This document shows, piece after piece, positions 23,445-36,639 of a stretch of 60,000 bases of DNA; the stretch's first letter is position 1, and each line of letters starts with the position of its first letter. Both the position numbers and the translations under genes were made by a program. The notes beneath the pieces were generated by a model that was not told where the DNA came from, did no database searches, and saw only the letters and a list, made by a program, of their open reading frames with translations. The DNA is from Polytrichum commune. Lineage: Eukaryota; Streptophyta; Polytrichopsida; Polytrichales; Polytrichaceae. The stretch covers positions 19,147,501-19,207,500 of the forward strand of contig OX485805.1 of assembly GCA_950295325.1 (NCBI GenBank). The letters are read 5' to 3'.

Positions 23445-26400
23445 GTAGGCACATGTGCGGTTGACAATAATACTCATTTTTGCCATGATTTGGATCATGT
23501 TCTTTTTCGTTTCCTTTTGCTAAGGTTAGTGTGCCTAAATTGGTTGGGTAACTCAATCACACACCTTTACATCCTAGCTCCATCATTACCCTCCGTAATG
23601 TCACTCCATCTCTTACATCCGGAAAGCCTAGAGAACGGATGTGCTCAGTTTAAACCTTCCTCCTTGTTATCACATTTCCCTCCCATATATCACAAAATTT
23701 GACATTAAAATAATCCACCAAAGCATTCAAACCGCACGCTCACTTGCATCACATTCTCATCTTTGTCATTATTGCAATGTTTACTTTGTGTTATTCTACA
23801 ATGTCACATCCTACACTAATTGTCTATTAAGATGCATCAATGTTAACCACTACATTCCTTCTTAACATCATGCGCACTTTGGTCGCCACATGCATGATAT
23901 TAGGGAGGTTAGAGTGTATTTGAATGGTTTGTGGTTCGGGGTGGTTGTAACTAGGACGGCAACTACTACATAAGGTTGAGGCATCCATAGTTGATCATGA
24001 CCATTTAACCACTCACTAGGGTCATGAAATGCCCACAAGGATGAGATCTATACTTTTTTAGGTGAACATAGTCAAGGATTTATGTGGTGGTGGCTTGTCA
24101 TCAATTACCCTAATAAGAGTTTTGACAATTGTCATAGCCAAGTATTAGAATTTAGAATTTAGGTTAACTATGTGTCACCCTAACTTTACCGCTTTAAAAT
24201 TTGTAGCAATTTCCTTATTCATGAAAAAAAAATCATTATATTTGTATTCTCTTTAGAATTTGTTTCTATTTGCAAGAAAAATCATTTCCCACTATTACTC
24301 CTAAACATATGCAAACTCTCTTATTTCATCGGTTATAGATACCTCAACCTTAAGCCTATGGAGGCCAAGGGAGGTGGCACCCTAAACCTCCTCATACATG
24401 ATGGTTTTAGTTGGAGGTTACTTCACATTGCCCCATTGTTGGTGGATAGAGCATGCCATGGCAATCTCAATTTAGTCTATGACATTAACTATGTTCCAGT
24501 AAATCTAGTCTTATTCATGAGTTATGGACCAAATGAAGTTTATATGTGCACTTTTATCGGGAGACTCTATGATAGAAATGACACCAAGTGCTCCTAGATG
24601 CAGATTGCATCTCTTGTTGTAGCACATGTTGGATGCATGCACATTATGTCAGTTGTGAAAAAAAATACACATCTAGAGGGAATATTTGAGCAAATTGCTA
24701 CTCAAAGTTTGTATAATTGGGATGTTCACCATAGTCTTCTTTCAAATAAAGTATTGTGCAATGTACATGTCTCAATTGTGGAAAAATACTCTCATATGTA
24801 TTATAGATTTTGAACAGTTTTTTTTTTTCATATTTATTTAAATCCTAGTTCATTGCCACTATACTTGGGAACAATCAAAATGGTTTTTAAAGTCCCACAA
24901 AATTAGGCATGGTCATGACAAAATGTCATGAAATAAGTAACCACTCCAAGAGAACCCCAAAAGAGTGCACAAAGAAGAGCCCAAGAGCCAACAAAACACA
25001 CGTAAGTATTGAAACTCAACAAGGTTTAAAATTTGAGATTGCACCAAGACAACTCCACACGATCCTCCTTTGACTCATTCAAAAGGATGATTGATGACTT
25101 GCCTTTTGATAGTTTTCTTACTACATTTGCAAAGGACCTCATGTAAACCGTGTGATTTTAGAGACCCTACCATGCTTTAAAGAGACCCTTGATGACATTA
25201 TTATGAAGCCATGAATTCGAGTCACCACAACAAACACACAAGAAAACAACATACATGTGACCGTTGATTCTCGTCACCATCACAAAAACTACATGCAAAC
25301 TCTTTCTCTCAACGCCTAGTACAACCATAGCATGCAAGCTCGCACATTGCCTAGATGTAAGTGATTAGGCACCTATGTCGATGTGCATCGTATTGCGATC
25401 CAATTCCCCAAAGCTAACCACACTTCTATGGCATATTGACACATGGGTGGACCATAGAAAGCCATGATTGTCCCTAAAAGCTTGTATTGGAAACTTTGGC
25501 ATCAAGGTCCATATGGGCATTGCCATTTAAATCTCTCTCAATACCCTACTTGTAGCTTAGGTTTCACCACATCACTTCAACATCATGGCCTCCAATGGAG
25601 TAAAGTTGGATATGAACATGCTCGGGCCACTTTCTCAACTCTCTTGCTCCTTGTTCCTTGTGTCAAGTAGGTGTTTATATGTAAGGGATGTGGCCCTACT
25701 GTGGACACTCTCGACTCCCCATACATTTTACAACATTAGATCGTATGAAGATTAAATCAAGTTGTCTCGTCTGGTTAGCAGTTGTAAATCACGAAGATTG
25801 TCGATTCGAAGTTTTGGAATCAGAGTTGAAATGCAAAAAACTCATAAAAGTGTAAAACGAATATTGGTTTTTCCTAAGTTTAAGGAAAAACATATCTATA
25901 TATATAGATATATATAGATATATATATATATATTCATATTCGTCTAGTGATCACGTAAGCCCTCCCAATTATGTCAGTTATTGAACATATAATGAGTGAT
26001 ATGTTTTGAACACATAGTCCAACCTCAATGTAACATGTGTCTCTTTGGTGTCCGTTCTTAACTACAAGTCACGTCATATACCATCCATGTATAGGTGTTG
26101 CATTAAGAAAAGTGACCACATAAGCCTTACGTTATCTGATGCGCGTAAGAAATACCATTTTATTATTATAAAAAAACATATATATATATATATCAATTTT
26201 AGGACACTAATGTGAATGAGAGACCATTCTCACTTACACGGATCATATTCTACCAAGATATAGGGCAAGGCTAATGTCTCCATGTTGGAAGGGGGAGGGC
26301 TCCTTGTATCCATTTAAACTAGTACCCCCTCCAAAACACTTGGGAAAGGAAATGTTCTCTAAAAGATATATCAAGAATTCGACTTGGAAAAGAGGAGCCG

Positions 26401-27299
26401 GGTGTCACCAAATCAAAGTTGCATGACATCAAACGAGTTGAATTGCCACATCCCTAATTGGCATGCGAGATTTGTGTGCAATGACAAGCTCATATTGAGG
26501 CACACTACCTTTTAGGTCAAGATATAAGGGAAACATGGCAAATTCAATCGCTTCTCTTGACCATTCACCAATAAGGTAGATGAGTCGTAAGTGGCTCGTT
26601 TTCTTAATTGGACCCCTATTTTTGATTGGTACGTGGTTGGTGTGGACCAAAAAATAAACATCATTAACACACATGTTAAAGCTATTGTACCACGTTTTCA
26701 AATATCAATAACTATTCTACACTCAGTAACGAACACAATTGGGACGACCTATGTATCTGGTTTAGAAATTCATCAACAAACATGCACATCCAACAACCAT
26801 ATCTAAATCAGGGGAGGTCCAATGTTCACAATTTGGTTTTTGCAAATGTTTCATCACATGCTAATGCAACATGAATTTTGTTGTGTAGATTGAATCGGTA
26901 GAAGTTGGAGAACCTGGCAAACGAACCAAATAACACCCACATACTTTAGTTGATTGGTGTGGTAAGATGTGGATCTAAAGGTGCCTTTCCATGTCAGCCG
27001 CTCACCCACTAGATTCTATATAATAATAGGCTGGAGGTGTTCACATGTAGATAAGCACAAGCCGCCGACCAACCACATTCTCATAGCTTACTAGAATGTG
27101 GAGGGTTGTGGACATGGGGACACTAGATTTCCATGCTCCCACTAAAGCACTTTTTAACCTAAAAGTGCCAATCAACAAAGGATTGAAGACTGCTTTTGAG
27201 GAGGAGGAGGTTAGTAGGTGGGCCCAGATGTGAGAAGATGAGAGTACAATGGACATTCAAGTGCAATAGGTTTGGGGGTAACACACTTGCATGATGAAC
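23445..27299. other. Intergenic, mostly unrecognised
   Basis: It holds AT microsatellites (25880-25932 and 26177-26194) and a dispersed-repeat fragment at 26620-26780. A frame from 24358 to 24813 is open for about 150 codons except for one TAG, but resembles nothing I know. Confidence 0.35.
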
Positions 27300-27892
27300 A
27301 TCATGTTCTAGCTATTAGAAAATTTGTGGAACCCTAAACAATAACCCATGCACAGAGAGTGATGTCCACTCAAGCAATAACACCTGAAAAATGTAAAGGT
27401 CGTATCACCTCAAAGTTTGGGACTAAGGGGTCATTAAACCCACACCTTAGAAAAAATTACAGACAAAGAACTCAGCTTAACATTCCTCAAAACAGGATTG
27501 TTCACTTACACTTCAATGCACTTCGTTGCTTCCAGAGATTCATCAACAACTCAATGCCCCCCTTGTGGTATTCTCTGTTGCAACTTGCCAATATGTATGA
27601 CCAATTATTGACACAAAGAGGTCAAACAGTCACTCACTCCGTGTATTCTTCTCCCGTCCCCCTTTCCACTGCTATTTGTCTCCCAACTCCAAAGCGTGCA
27701 GCAACTGGCACACTAGGTTGTGAGAATGCATGTTCTACTGAAATACTCCTGTACTTAGATCCTCCAAAAACCTTCACCCTTACTATGTGCATGAAAGAGG
27801 AGGGACTCAATAGGGAAATTCGTAATCTGCATACCAGAGACTTTAAAAAGTTCTGTGGTAGTTGAAAGAGGGTAATACCCAGAGTCCTGAAT
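27300..27892 (-). other. Likely 3' untranslated region of the E1 gene
   Basis: Unique-looking sequence follows the E1 stop. A 168-codon plus-strand open frame (27359-27865) has no recognisable domain and is antisense to this region, so it is not called as a gene. Confidence 0.35.
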
Positions 27893-30800
27893 CTACCGGA
27901 AACAGATAGAGACTAGTGGCACATCCAAGTCGTTTCCATCATCATCCTCGCAAGCAACAACAATGTCAAAATGGCGTCGGTTGGGCGGTATATCTATCTT
28001 GGAAATATCCCTTGCCAAGTCCACCACCTTCTTGTCCATGCGCTCCCTGTGCTTCGGGAAGATGTTGTTGAACAGAAGAGATTGGCCACAAGAAATACTG
28101 TATGCAGTCAAGCCCCTTTGTTCAAACCATGCCAACAACTCCTTCAGCGTTAAATCCCCAGCAATCACCCATCGATCCCAGATTGACCACTTGAGGTTCA
28201 AGTGTGTGAATGACTTGGGTGGAACAGGCTCTGCCATCGAGAAGAGTGGGAGTGCAAGATTGGCAAAAGTATTCCTATAGCGCTCCACATTATGCCCCAA
28301 GAGAACCTTGTAAAATTCTAAACAAACAAGACCTGTAGCCATAGCAGTAGTAGTGGCTATAGCAGGAATAATGCGGCCCGCAATGAATTTTGCTTTCAGC
28401 TTGTCAACCTCCGGAATACCATAATTGCGTGCTCGCATGTTTGCTAGTCCAGCTATCAAGTCCATGTGGTAATTTGTGTCATCGTCCTGCAAGAAGCCCA
28501 TAGAATCAGATAAAGAAACTGTAACTCCATACTGGATCAACAGGAATGCAACTGAGACTTTCTCCAACTACTCTACCTCAACAAATACACATACATGTCT
28601 TCCTCCACATGCATATAATGTCATAGCAGCTCTACAAAACAAAATCGCTCGTGATCGATAAATATCAGCAATGAACTGACATCACCAACCCATAATTCCA
28701 ACATCGTTACAAAATATTGACGGGAGATGATTTGGGTGAATAAGCACACCTTCTCAAACGTGATAGGATTCATATGAAACCCAGGTGGCAAGCTCTTCAC
28801 ACCCTCCTCCAGGGTTTGAATCAATTGCTCTATCTGCGAATCATCATCCATACTTGTAGGATTCATACTTGTGGCTTTCTCATCTGTCACAATCTTGACA
28901 CCCTGCTTTGGTAGGAACTCAGGCAGCTTGACCTCCTCAACAGCCTGTGATAACTTTGTTCTGTCCAAGGCCCAGTCAGGTACCGTGATCCCATATGACA
29001 CTGCACGCAGAATAGCTGCTGCAGCAACAAAGGACAGGTATGAGGGATCAGAGGTTGAAAACTGCAAAGCCTTTGGAAACCGCTTGGGTGCTGACCAAAA
29101 TGGCGCACCCGTACTTGTGGTTGCATTCTCTGGGAATGTGAAGGTGAGTTGCTTTACACGATTTGCAAAATAGTCTTCAAACCTGCAATGGAGAGATCAC
29201 AACAAGTGGAAAGTGAAATTAAATTCAACATATTCAGCTGGCATTAAGTTGTATATTTTTGAATGCAAAAATCACATGACAAAGGAACAAGGTAGATGAA
29301 CAGTACAAAGAAATTGAAAATAGTCTGAAAGCAAAAGCAGCCATTGCCTCATACACAAGGAATGCACTGTTCCAACTATGGAGGCCACAGTTGAGAAACC
29401 TTGAAACAAGGCTTCACCAGCAGAGAGACATAAGCAAGCCCTAGCTAGAAAGGTTTCAACTACCAGACACAATGTAGATGATACCAAGTGTACAAAGCAA
29501 CAAATGGCATACAAGGATTATACCTTGTCCTTGCCCATGAGATGCAATCCTCAAATGAGACACATCTCTCTGTCACCAAACACTCCACCACTCGCTCCAA
29601 AAGCTCACGTGCTTGGGCATCCCCAGCTGATTTCATGGCATTTTTATATTCCTGTGGCTTTGATAGAAATGCATTTGCCTCAGCCGGGGTCTTCTCAAGC
29701 AACCCTGACAATAAATAATCACTAGAGACACTCAATACCGAAACAAACCACTTAGAACAAATGAATCAGAACACCCTAGACATAATAATGAATGTTCAAC
29801 AACTGGATCCCACCCAATATGGTGCATAGCATGAACATCATACATTACAATGGGGAGGATACAACACTCAAATTCCTCAAAAGCTCTCTCCCTGCTACAT
29901 ATATCAAAAGGACACAGCAATCTAGTAGCCAGGTGAGACAAACCTTCAAATTCAGAACGTGCCCAAGTTAAGCAATGGTCAATGTTGTGAGGGAACGAAT
30001 GCACAGTGCACATTGGTGCTTGCTTCTCAGGTGGGTCTCTAGAAGCTCCGTAATTCTCGGTAAGGTTGGGAATCACCATTTGAGTATTACATTTGGTTCC
30101 TAAAGTCCCTGATTCCAACAAAGGCTTCTGGAAGTAGACACAACGAGAATCCACATAAAGCCTGGCATTCACATTGTCCAAAGCATTAACTACCACATCC
30201 AGATTCTCCCAGAAAGTGTCATCAAAAACGTTTTCTGTTTCTGAGCTCACACGATTTTGCAATGCTTCAGTTCTGAGAGAAGGGTTGATGGCAATAGCAG
30301 CTGATGCTGCCACAGTTGATTTAGCCTGACCAATATTCCAGTCTCTGAACAGGAACTGTCTGCTAAGGTTACTCTTCTCAATAACATCATCATCAGTGAC
30401 GATAAGCTTTCCTTTAGGGCCACATGAGACCCCCATCAATGCCAAATTTTTGAGAAATTCGCAACCTAATGCACCAGCTCCAACCAGGAACACTTTGGCA
30501 TCCTCCAGCTTTTGTTGTAACTTAGAGCCAAAGACAGCTATCTGTGCATCATATCGAGAGTTCAAAGGCTTCACATCCTCAGGTGTCAATGGCTCCGCTG
30601 GAAGAGATTCCACAGAGTCAAAGTAGAAAAACTGCACATCAAATAGGCAAAGCATTAGACCAGACCAAGCACTCACAAAAGTTTCACAAGGCAGACACAA
30701 CAATATACTTGACCAGAACTGACAATTCTCTAGATTTCAATTAAGTTTGCACCAGGACAAGTACAGTATGTTGTCAAGAATATAAAAGAGCTGAGCGGAA

Positions 30801-33800
30801 TACATCATGTTGTTAAAAACTAATAGAACAAGCAAGACAATAATAAGAGGATTATCCCAGAAACAAAAATCTACAAGCAGACTGATACAATACAAACAGA
30901 GATATAGATAAGCCACCTTGGACCTCAAAATTCTTATGGCCAACACTTCAGTCCTCTTCAATTTTAAAATGAGCAAAGACTAGATTTATTCCTTATGTAC
31001 AGCTATCACATGTAGTGCACTCGTCTCTGGTCGTTCATGTTATTGTTCACACACTTCTCAGGTACATAAGACGGCTCAAAACAGGATATAGGAAGGTTGA
31101 CAAGGAACAAATGCAAGTACACCAACCTGGAAAAGAGGATGGAACTTTCCAGAGCAGGCCTTCACAACCTCCTGGCCTACAATTCCTCCAAACATAGCAG
31201 CCATGGGACTCAAAACTGCCCGTGATCCACTCCCCAAGAGTCTTATTATGTTGTCATCAATCGTGTCAAGTTTTTGGTCGCCAGGTTTACTTTCATTGAT
31301 GGTGTGAGCAAGCTCTACCAATCTGTTAGCATCGGATACAGATGCAGGGGCAGGGAAGGAGCCTGACTCGGCACGGAAAGCATCCAAGGCCTGGAATGCT
31401 AAGTGCAGCAATGGAGGACGGTCAAACTTGGCAAAATCGCTGAGCAGAAATTCACCTGGGTTGCTCAAAGCCTCCCTCAAAGTCTGGAACTTCAGCACCT
31501 TAGGTGGCTTGACCTGGAAGCGGACAGCAAATAGTCCACCAATCAGAGGGATCAAACAAGTGACAGCTCAAAGACTCCGCAATCCTACCTGACTACTACC
31601 AAACCGAATGCAACAATAAGTGGCAAAAAACATTAAATTCTGCCAAATGCCACAAGCATGTGATGTAAGAAACTACAAACAACAGTGAAGTACCTTCTAA
31701 TCTGACAGCAAGAAGCATATACCGCAGAGAATGTTCTGCCAATATTTTGAAGCAGATATACATACCTGTGTGACAATTCCTCCCTTTTCATAAGCACCAA
31801 ATCCGTTTGTGTCTTCCTCGAGGAAAAATGAGTAAGGTCTTGCACCTTTCACACGTCTGGGTTTCCCATCATTCAGCTCTGTCATACCATGTACCTCGGA
31901 AAACACAACAAGGTCGCCATCCTGAAATTCGAGCCTTTCATCATCCACACATGCGACAAGAGCAGGGTTATCATTGCTAATAGATGCAATGATACCTGTA
32001 TGCGGATCTTCTCCATCCACATCAACAACTGTGAATGATGGTCCAAAATCACAAAACACAGATCCAAAAACCCCTCTTATATCTGCCTTGATGAAGGAAA
32101 TAGCCGGCTCATGCCTGTGGCAGAATTCATCAATTTCTACAGCCTTGTCCAAAGCTATGTCGGTGAAGACAACCACCTACAGGAAAAACAGGCACATTGT
32201 TAAAAGCAGTTAACAAATGCAAATACAAGATATCAAATTCTGGTGATAGGTTCCTACAAAACACATCCGGGAGTTGCTTATGCAACACTCAACAACAGTG
32301 CACTCCACAAGAAGGAATGAAGTAGATAATTTACCTGATGATTTGCGAGTAACTCCTCTGTAATATCCCCAGTACATGTATCCACCGCAACCGCTGTGTT
32401 GAGCTCCTTTAGTCTATCCACACAGGCCAGAGCCCTATTCTTGCCAATGTCTTTCTCTGAGAAGTAAAACTGTGAAGAAAGATCCCACAACTCCACCTTT
32501 CCAGTGTCATGTAAAGTCACCGACTTCACACCCGCCAGTATGATGTTTTTAGCTGCACCATTCAGAGATAGGCATTAGTAGAGGAAAAAATCATAAAACT
32601 CCTCCATGCCTATCAAATATAACGGCACTGATCAGGCCAGGCAAGGCATCATTAAGTGTTATTTAAATATGGCCATTAGGAAATAGCCACATTCAGAGTG
32701 TTATTAAGCTCTAGTACCATATATCTCCTCTGGCACAAGGATGCACTAGGGTTATTGCAAACAGGGGAACCCTAACAACTTTGGAACGCACAGGAGAATG
32801 CATATTGAATATGATACCTATACTGCAGCTCCATAGAATTTTGAAAATATGTTGTTCGATTGCTTCCACAGATGTTCATGCAAAGTGAGTCAAGGAGGCT
32901 ATGCCACGTTGACTATTAAGACAAAAGAATTTTACCAAATAGACCAACACAAGATATGATCATCAAAAAGGAATGCTAAGCGACCAGCACCAGTAAGTTA
33001 ACTAGGTCCACATGAACTATGGAACACTAATAAACGCTCAGACACTGACATCAACAGTAAGTATCGCCCTGACTGAGGTACAAAAGAGATCGAGAGCACA
33101 ACCCTACGCCCCCCACCCCCTTGAGAGCTAACGATTATCCAACACAATGGCAAGACCACCAGTCCATATTTAGCCCTAATCAACAACAAAAGACAAAAGA
33201 AAAACCCTAGCACTGACAATCTTCCCACGGAAAGAAATGTGTTGCAATCTCTTTAGAACAGAGTGGCAGCAACATATGACGAATGCTAGAATGTGCCAAA
33301 ATGTCTTCCTTATGCGCTTCTCTCACATGTATCCAGAAGGAGAAGTGAGCCATCTGTCCAGTTCACTGGCGCCATCAAGAGACGCAGCCATTTGACAACT
33401 ACCGCATAAAAACCCTCATAAGAATCGACTTGTTGGTGGCCAAAACTTCTATTCATATGGATTCTTTCGAAAGTTCCCGACTGTGGCTGTAAACTATCAG
33501 GAGAGAATTTGACATGTTCTATGTGCCAGAAGAAGCCTCCAACTATACACCAAAGAGAAATCCATGGGACCACCCATGATTTCCAGACATTTGGTCCATT
33601 CCATAATAATAAACGAGATTTAAGAAGAGAAGGAGATGGAGAGATTTTAAGAGAGAGAGAGAGAGGACATGTTGCAATCGACTAGTCCACCTTAGGAGGT
33701 TAATTAATTGCAGAGAAACCGATCTACCGAACTTGAATAGGCAGCTGAGAAACGGTACGCAAACATCCACCCTACCGTTGAGATTGAGGAAAGAAGGGTA

Positions 33801-33900
33801 ACAACATGAAGCTAGGACTCATTCGTACCATTTTCAACACCGGGGCCCTTAAGACCAGTGACGAGCACATAAGCACCGAAGAGAATTTTTAATTTGTTTT

Positions 33901-33933
<33 letters not shown>

Positions 33934-34382
33934 CACATGTTGCAATGGACTAATCCACCTTCGGAGGTTAATTAATTGCAAAGAAGCCGATCTACCGAGC
34001 CAGAATCGGCAGCTGAGAAAATCAGCGAAACGCAGCACACTCGAGGAGGACCAAAGAGAGTAAGGAAAGGTAAGTAACAGCATGAAGAAAGCTAGTATAG
34101 TTACGGGATTCGATTTGTACCGATTTCAACACCGAGGCCCTGGAGACCAGAGACGAGCACATGAGCACCAAAGAGGCGACGCATGGTCTCTCGACCGTAC
34201 ACAGCAAGTTGCCGGCTATGCAGATCCTCATCAATCTCAATGTCGGGGTTACTGTCGGGGGCCATGACCAGCTCCCTGTCCTTCCCGACCACCACGCTCC
34301 CACTCCCGGCCTCCACCCGGTTCTTCTTCAAGCTATTACTCCCCAACTCTGCCTCCCCCGCGCCTCTCTTTTTAGGTAGCAT
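27893..34382 (-). CDS. UBA1: Ubiquitin-activating enzyme E1, eight exons, 1057 aa
   Basis: Exons on the minus strand: 34382-34121, 32552-32335, 32176-31766, 31513-31127, 30631-29944, 29704-29524, 29182-28750 and 28486-27893. All are GT-AG, all phases match, and they total 3174 nt. Plant E1 proteins are about 1050-1080 aa, so this is full length. The enzyme adenylates ubiquitin with ATP, holds it as a thioester and passes it to E2 enzymes in cytosol and nucleus. Visible landmarks are the inactive adenylation half starting [11 protein letters not shown] (exon 1), the nucleotide-binding GAGALGCE (477-484), the active-site cysteine C634 in [12 protein letters not shown], the second catalytic-cysteine half-domain (exons 6-7), and the C-terminal ubiquitin-fold domain ending LVSICFR. 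The start at 34382 (MLPKKR) matches the usual plant N-terminus. An in-frame ATG 30 codons upstream (34472) would add an atypical Gly/Arg-rich leader and was not chosen. No stop or frameshift is seen. Confidence 0.97.
33640..34172 (-). repeat. Direct duplication inside E1 intron 1 covering the end of exon 1
   Basis: The segment around 33640-33885 resembles 33900-34172. Both have a GA-repeat, GGTTAATTAATTGCA, CCGATCTACCGA and GGCAGCTGAGAAA. The second copy includes the true end of exon 1 and its donor. In the first copy the matching stretch (33832-33885) reads on the minus strand [18 protein letters not shown], followed by GTACGAATG, a decayed version of the exon end plus donor. Confidence 0.8.
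33904..33932. repeat. (GA)n microsatellite in E1 intron 1
   Basis: A run of about 14 GA dinucleotides; a shorter sibling lies at 33650-33665 in the duplicated copy. Confidence 0.9.
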
Positions 34383-34600
34383 ATAGGACGCCTCTTCTCT
34401 CCCCCCTCTCTCTCCACCTACTCCTCTCCCCTCCCGGAAGCACCCCACACATGCACTCAACTTCCTCCACACACCTCCAATCTTCGTCTCCTTCTTCCTC
34501 TGCTGCTGCTGCTGCCACCACCACCACCACCACCACTACTAACCCTAAGTCACACCGCTACCCCAAACCCTCGCGGATCACTCCCCTCCCTCCCCCCCCG
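34383..34600 (-). promoter_or_regulatory. Leader and proximal promoter of the E1 gene
   Basis: Plus-strand sequence here is strongly CT-rich (CTCTTCTCTCCCCCCTCTCT), then a (CTG)n/(CCA)n run at 34498-34537 and AACCCTAA at 34541. On the gene strand this is a GA-rich leader. The start site of transcription is unknown. Confidence 0.4.
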
Positions 34601-35726
34601 AAGAAACCCCCACCAAATTTAGCAGCGTGTGGCTCGTTCGGTCGATGCCGATGCGAGGAGGCTCGTCCGCCCGCAGGGGCGATTGATGGAGCTAGGGCTT
34701 GTTGTTGACGGAGGAGGGAGGCGGGCACGGCATTTGCCCGTTTGTTTGCGTGGACGCAAATGGTGGTGTCGAGTCTCGAAGTGTCGTTTGGCGTGCCCCA
34801 CCTCTTCCCTCTCGGAAGCTCGCTTTTGCCAGCTTTCCCTCTCTTTCCCTTCCTAAACTCCGCCCTTGTGTTTGTTGGGGGAGTTAATACCTAGGTCACC
34901 CACAGAGGCTTCCAGAGAGAGAGCGAGTCTATATACCTCGCCTGCCCTGCCTACTCACTACTTTACATCAGGCGGGCTTCGTCCTCCCATTCCCTTTGGT
35001 CTGCACTTGTTTTTCATCCATCCCATGTCATGCATTTTCAGCCAAGTGTCATCCCTCTCTCGCTCACTCGAGGATGAAACTTGAGCGCATCATGCCCACC
35101 TCTTCCCTCTCGTTCAATTTCCCAACTAATTTCCTCTCTTTCTCTTTCTCACTCCACCACGTAAACTTTTATAAGTGTTCTATATGTATCGCAGTTAATA
35201 CTCGAGTTACCTACGAGGCTTCCAAAGCGTCTACTTCTCTATATGTCTAATGAGGCGGGCTTCTTCCTACCACTCCTTTCTCTCTAATTGTTTTCATCCA
35301 TCCCATGTCATGCATTTCAGCCACGTGCCTATTGTTGGATGATGGAACTTGGATTTGGGCGAACCAACCCATACACTCTTCCTTGTTGGATGCCTAAACC
35401 CTTGCCTCCAAGGAACCAGTGTACGGGTTGTTTCGCCCTTGCATGCTTCACAAACCTCTGGAACCATAAAAACCTTGGACTATTTTATTCGGGTGTTTCA
35501 CCATACGCATCACTTCACATAATTATTTGTTGGGTTTCCCGGAGGGCGTTATGAAAATCCAAGATTGCTATAAAACGGGGAACTATTGTGTGATCTTTAC
35601 ATGCAAGTGAGTCCTCGATCCAAGACGATCCTCAAAATAAGGTCCCCTTAAAATTCCACCCTCAAATGGGGGCTTCTTATTCTCAAAAATGCCCTAGGTC
35701 TAGGGATTCACCTATAACTATAACTA

Positions 35727-35728
<2 letters not shown>

Positions 35729-35769
<41 letters not shown>

Positions 35770-35777
35770 CACACATT
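35729..35777. repeat. (CA)n(TA)n microsatellite
   Basis: Consecutive CA then TA dinucleotides followed by a short CA run. Confidence 0.9.
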
Positions 35778-35952
35778 TCTACATTGGGGTGCCCCACCTC
35801 TTCCCTCTTGCTCATTTTCTCAACTTTTCCTCTCTTTCCCTTCTCACTCCGCCCAATAACCTTATCAGTCTATTTTGCCTACAAGGACCCTCAAAGAAAC
35901 CTACCATTATATGTGCCCCAAGTGCGGTTTCTTCATCCCGCTCCTTCTATGT

Positions 35953-36025
35953 AGTACACGAATACTGTGATCAGTGTAAGGCCAACGGGCTATATTAATG
36001 TTAGTAATTATATACGGGCGTCATT
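35953..36025 (+). repeat. Conserved 80-bp dispersed element, copy 2
   Basis: GTGATCAGTGTAAGGCCAAC, GGGCTATATTAATG, then ATACGGGCGTCATTTTTTC. It lies directly beside the TA-flanked element at 36048. Confidence 0.5.
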
Positions 36026-36047
36026 TTTTCTTTTCTTTCTTGTAGTA

Positions 36048-36424
36048 CACTAAATATGATATTCAGTGTCACCAATTCTAAATGTCTTGCTCGATACTAA
36101 CTGTAAAACCAGGGTATAGTGTCATCAACACTAAATGTTAACCCAACATTGTTTTGTCATTCCTTGTAATTTTGGGGGGGATTATAAATTTACAGTGTTG
36201 CAATTACTGTCACTTACCAAGTGATTTTTCATCCAAAATTCAATCATCCATGACAATATTTCATCACAAGTTGATGACAAGAGAAGGTAGGGTTTTGGCC
36301 AATGGGTGTACCCTAAACCCTAAACCATGGCAATATTTGCTCACTTATTCGTAAAGAAGTGTCAACCGAAAAAGTTACCATAGTGACATGAAGTACCGTA
36401 TGACACTAAATATCATATTTAATG
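36048..36424 (-). mobile_element. TA-flanked inverted-repeat element, copy 1 (377 bp)
   Basis: The left end CACTAAATATGATATTCAG and the right end, read on the other strand, CATTAAATATGATATTTAG form inverted repeats of about 24 bp reaching GTGTCA. TA lies on each side (36046-36047 and 36425-36426), as for Tc1/mariner-type insertions. Inner sequence includes CACTTACCAAGTGATTTTTC, shared with relatives at 43.75, 53.6 and 58.96 kb in the opposite orientation. It contains two telomere-like CCCTAAA units at about 36309-36325. Confidence 0.8.
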
Positions 36425-36639
36425 TAGTTTTCATTCATCCATCCATGACATTGTTTTCATCTACATGTATGTACTGGGTTAATAACTCGAGCTACCAAAT
36501 AAGGCTTCCAAAGACAACTCTCTCTCAGCTGTGCCTCTTCTTCCTCCCATTTGGATGTGTCCATCCATCCTGTCACGACTTTCATCCATCCGCCACCTTG
36601 TTGCTGGAGGATGAAACTTGCAGGGTACACAAAGAAAGA

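Noticed and set aside
25755-25815. tRNA-derived SINE head (TGGTTAGCAGTTG ... GATTCGAAG)
   Set aside because: Both promoter boxes are imperfect, the spacing is short, and no second copy was found in the window.
27359-27865. 168-codon plus-strand open frame
   Set aside because: Antisense to the probable E1 3' end, with no recognisable domain, splice structure or conserved motif.
34382-34472. Upstream ATG for the E1 protein
   Set aside because: It would add 30 Gly/Arg-rich residues not typical of plant E1 proteins; the leader here is simple GA-rich sequence.
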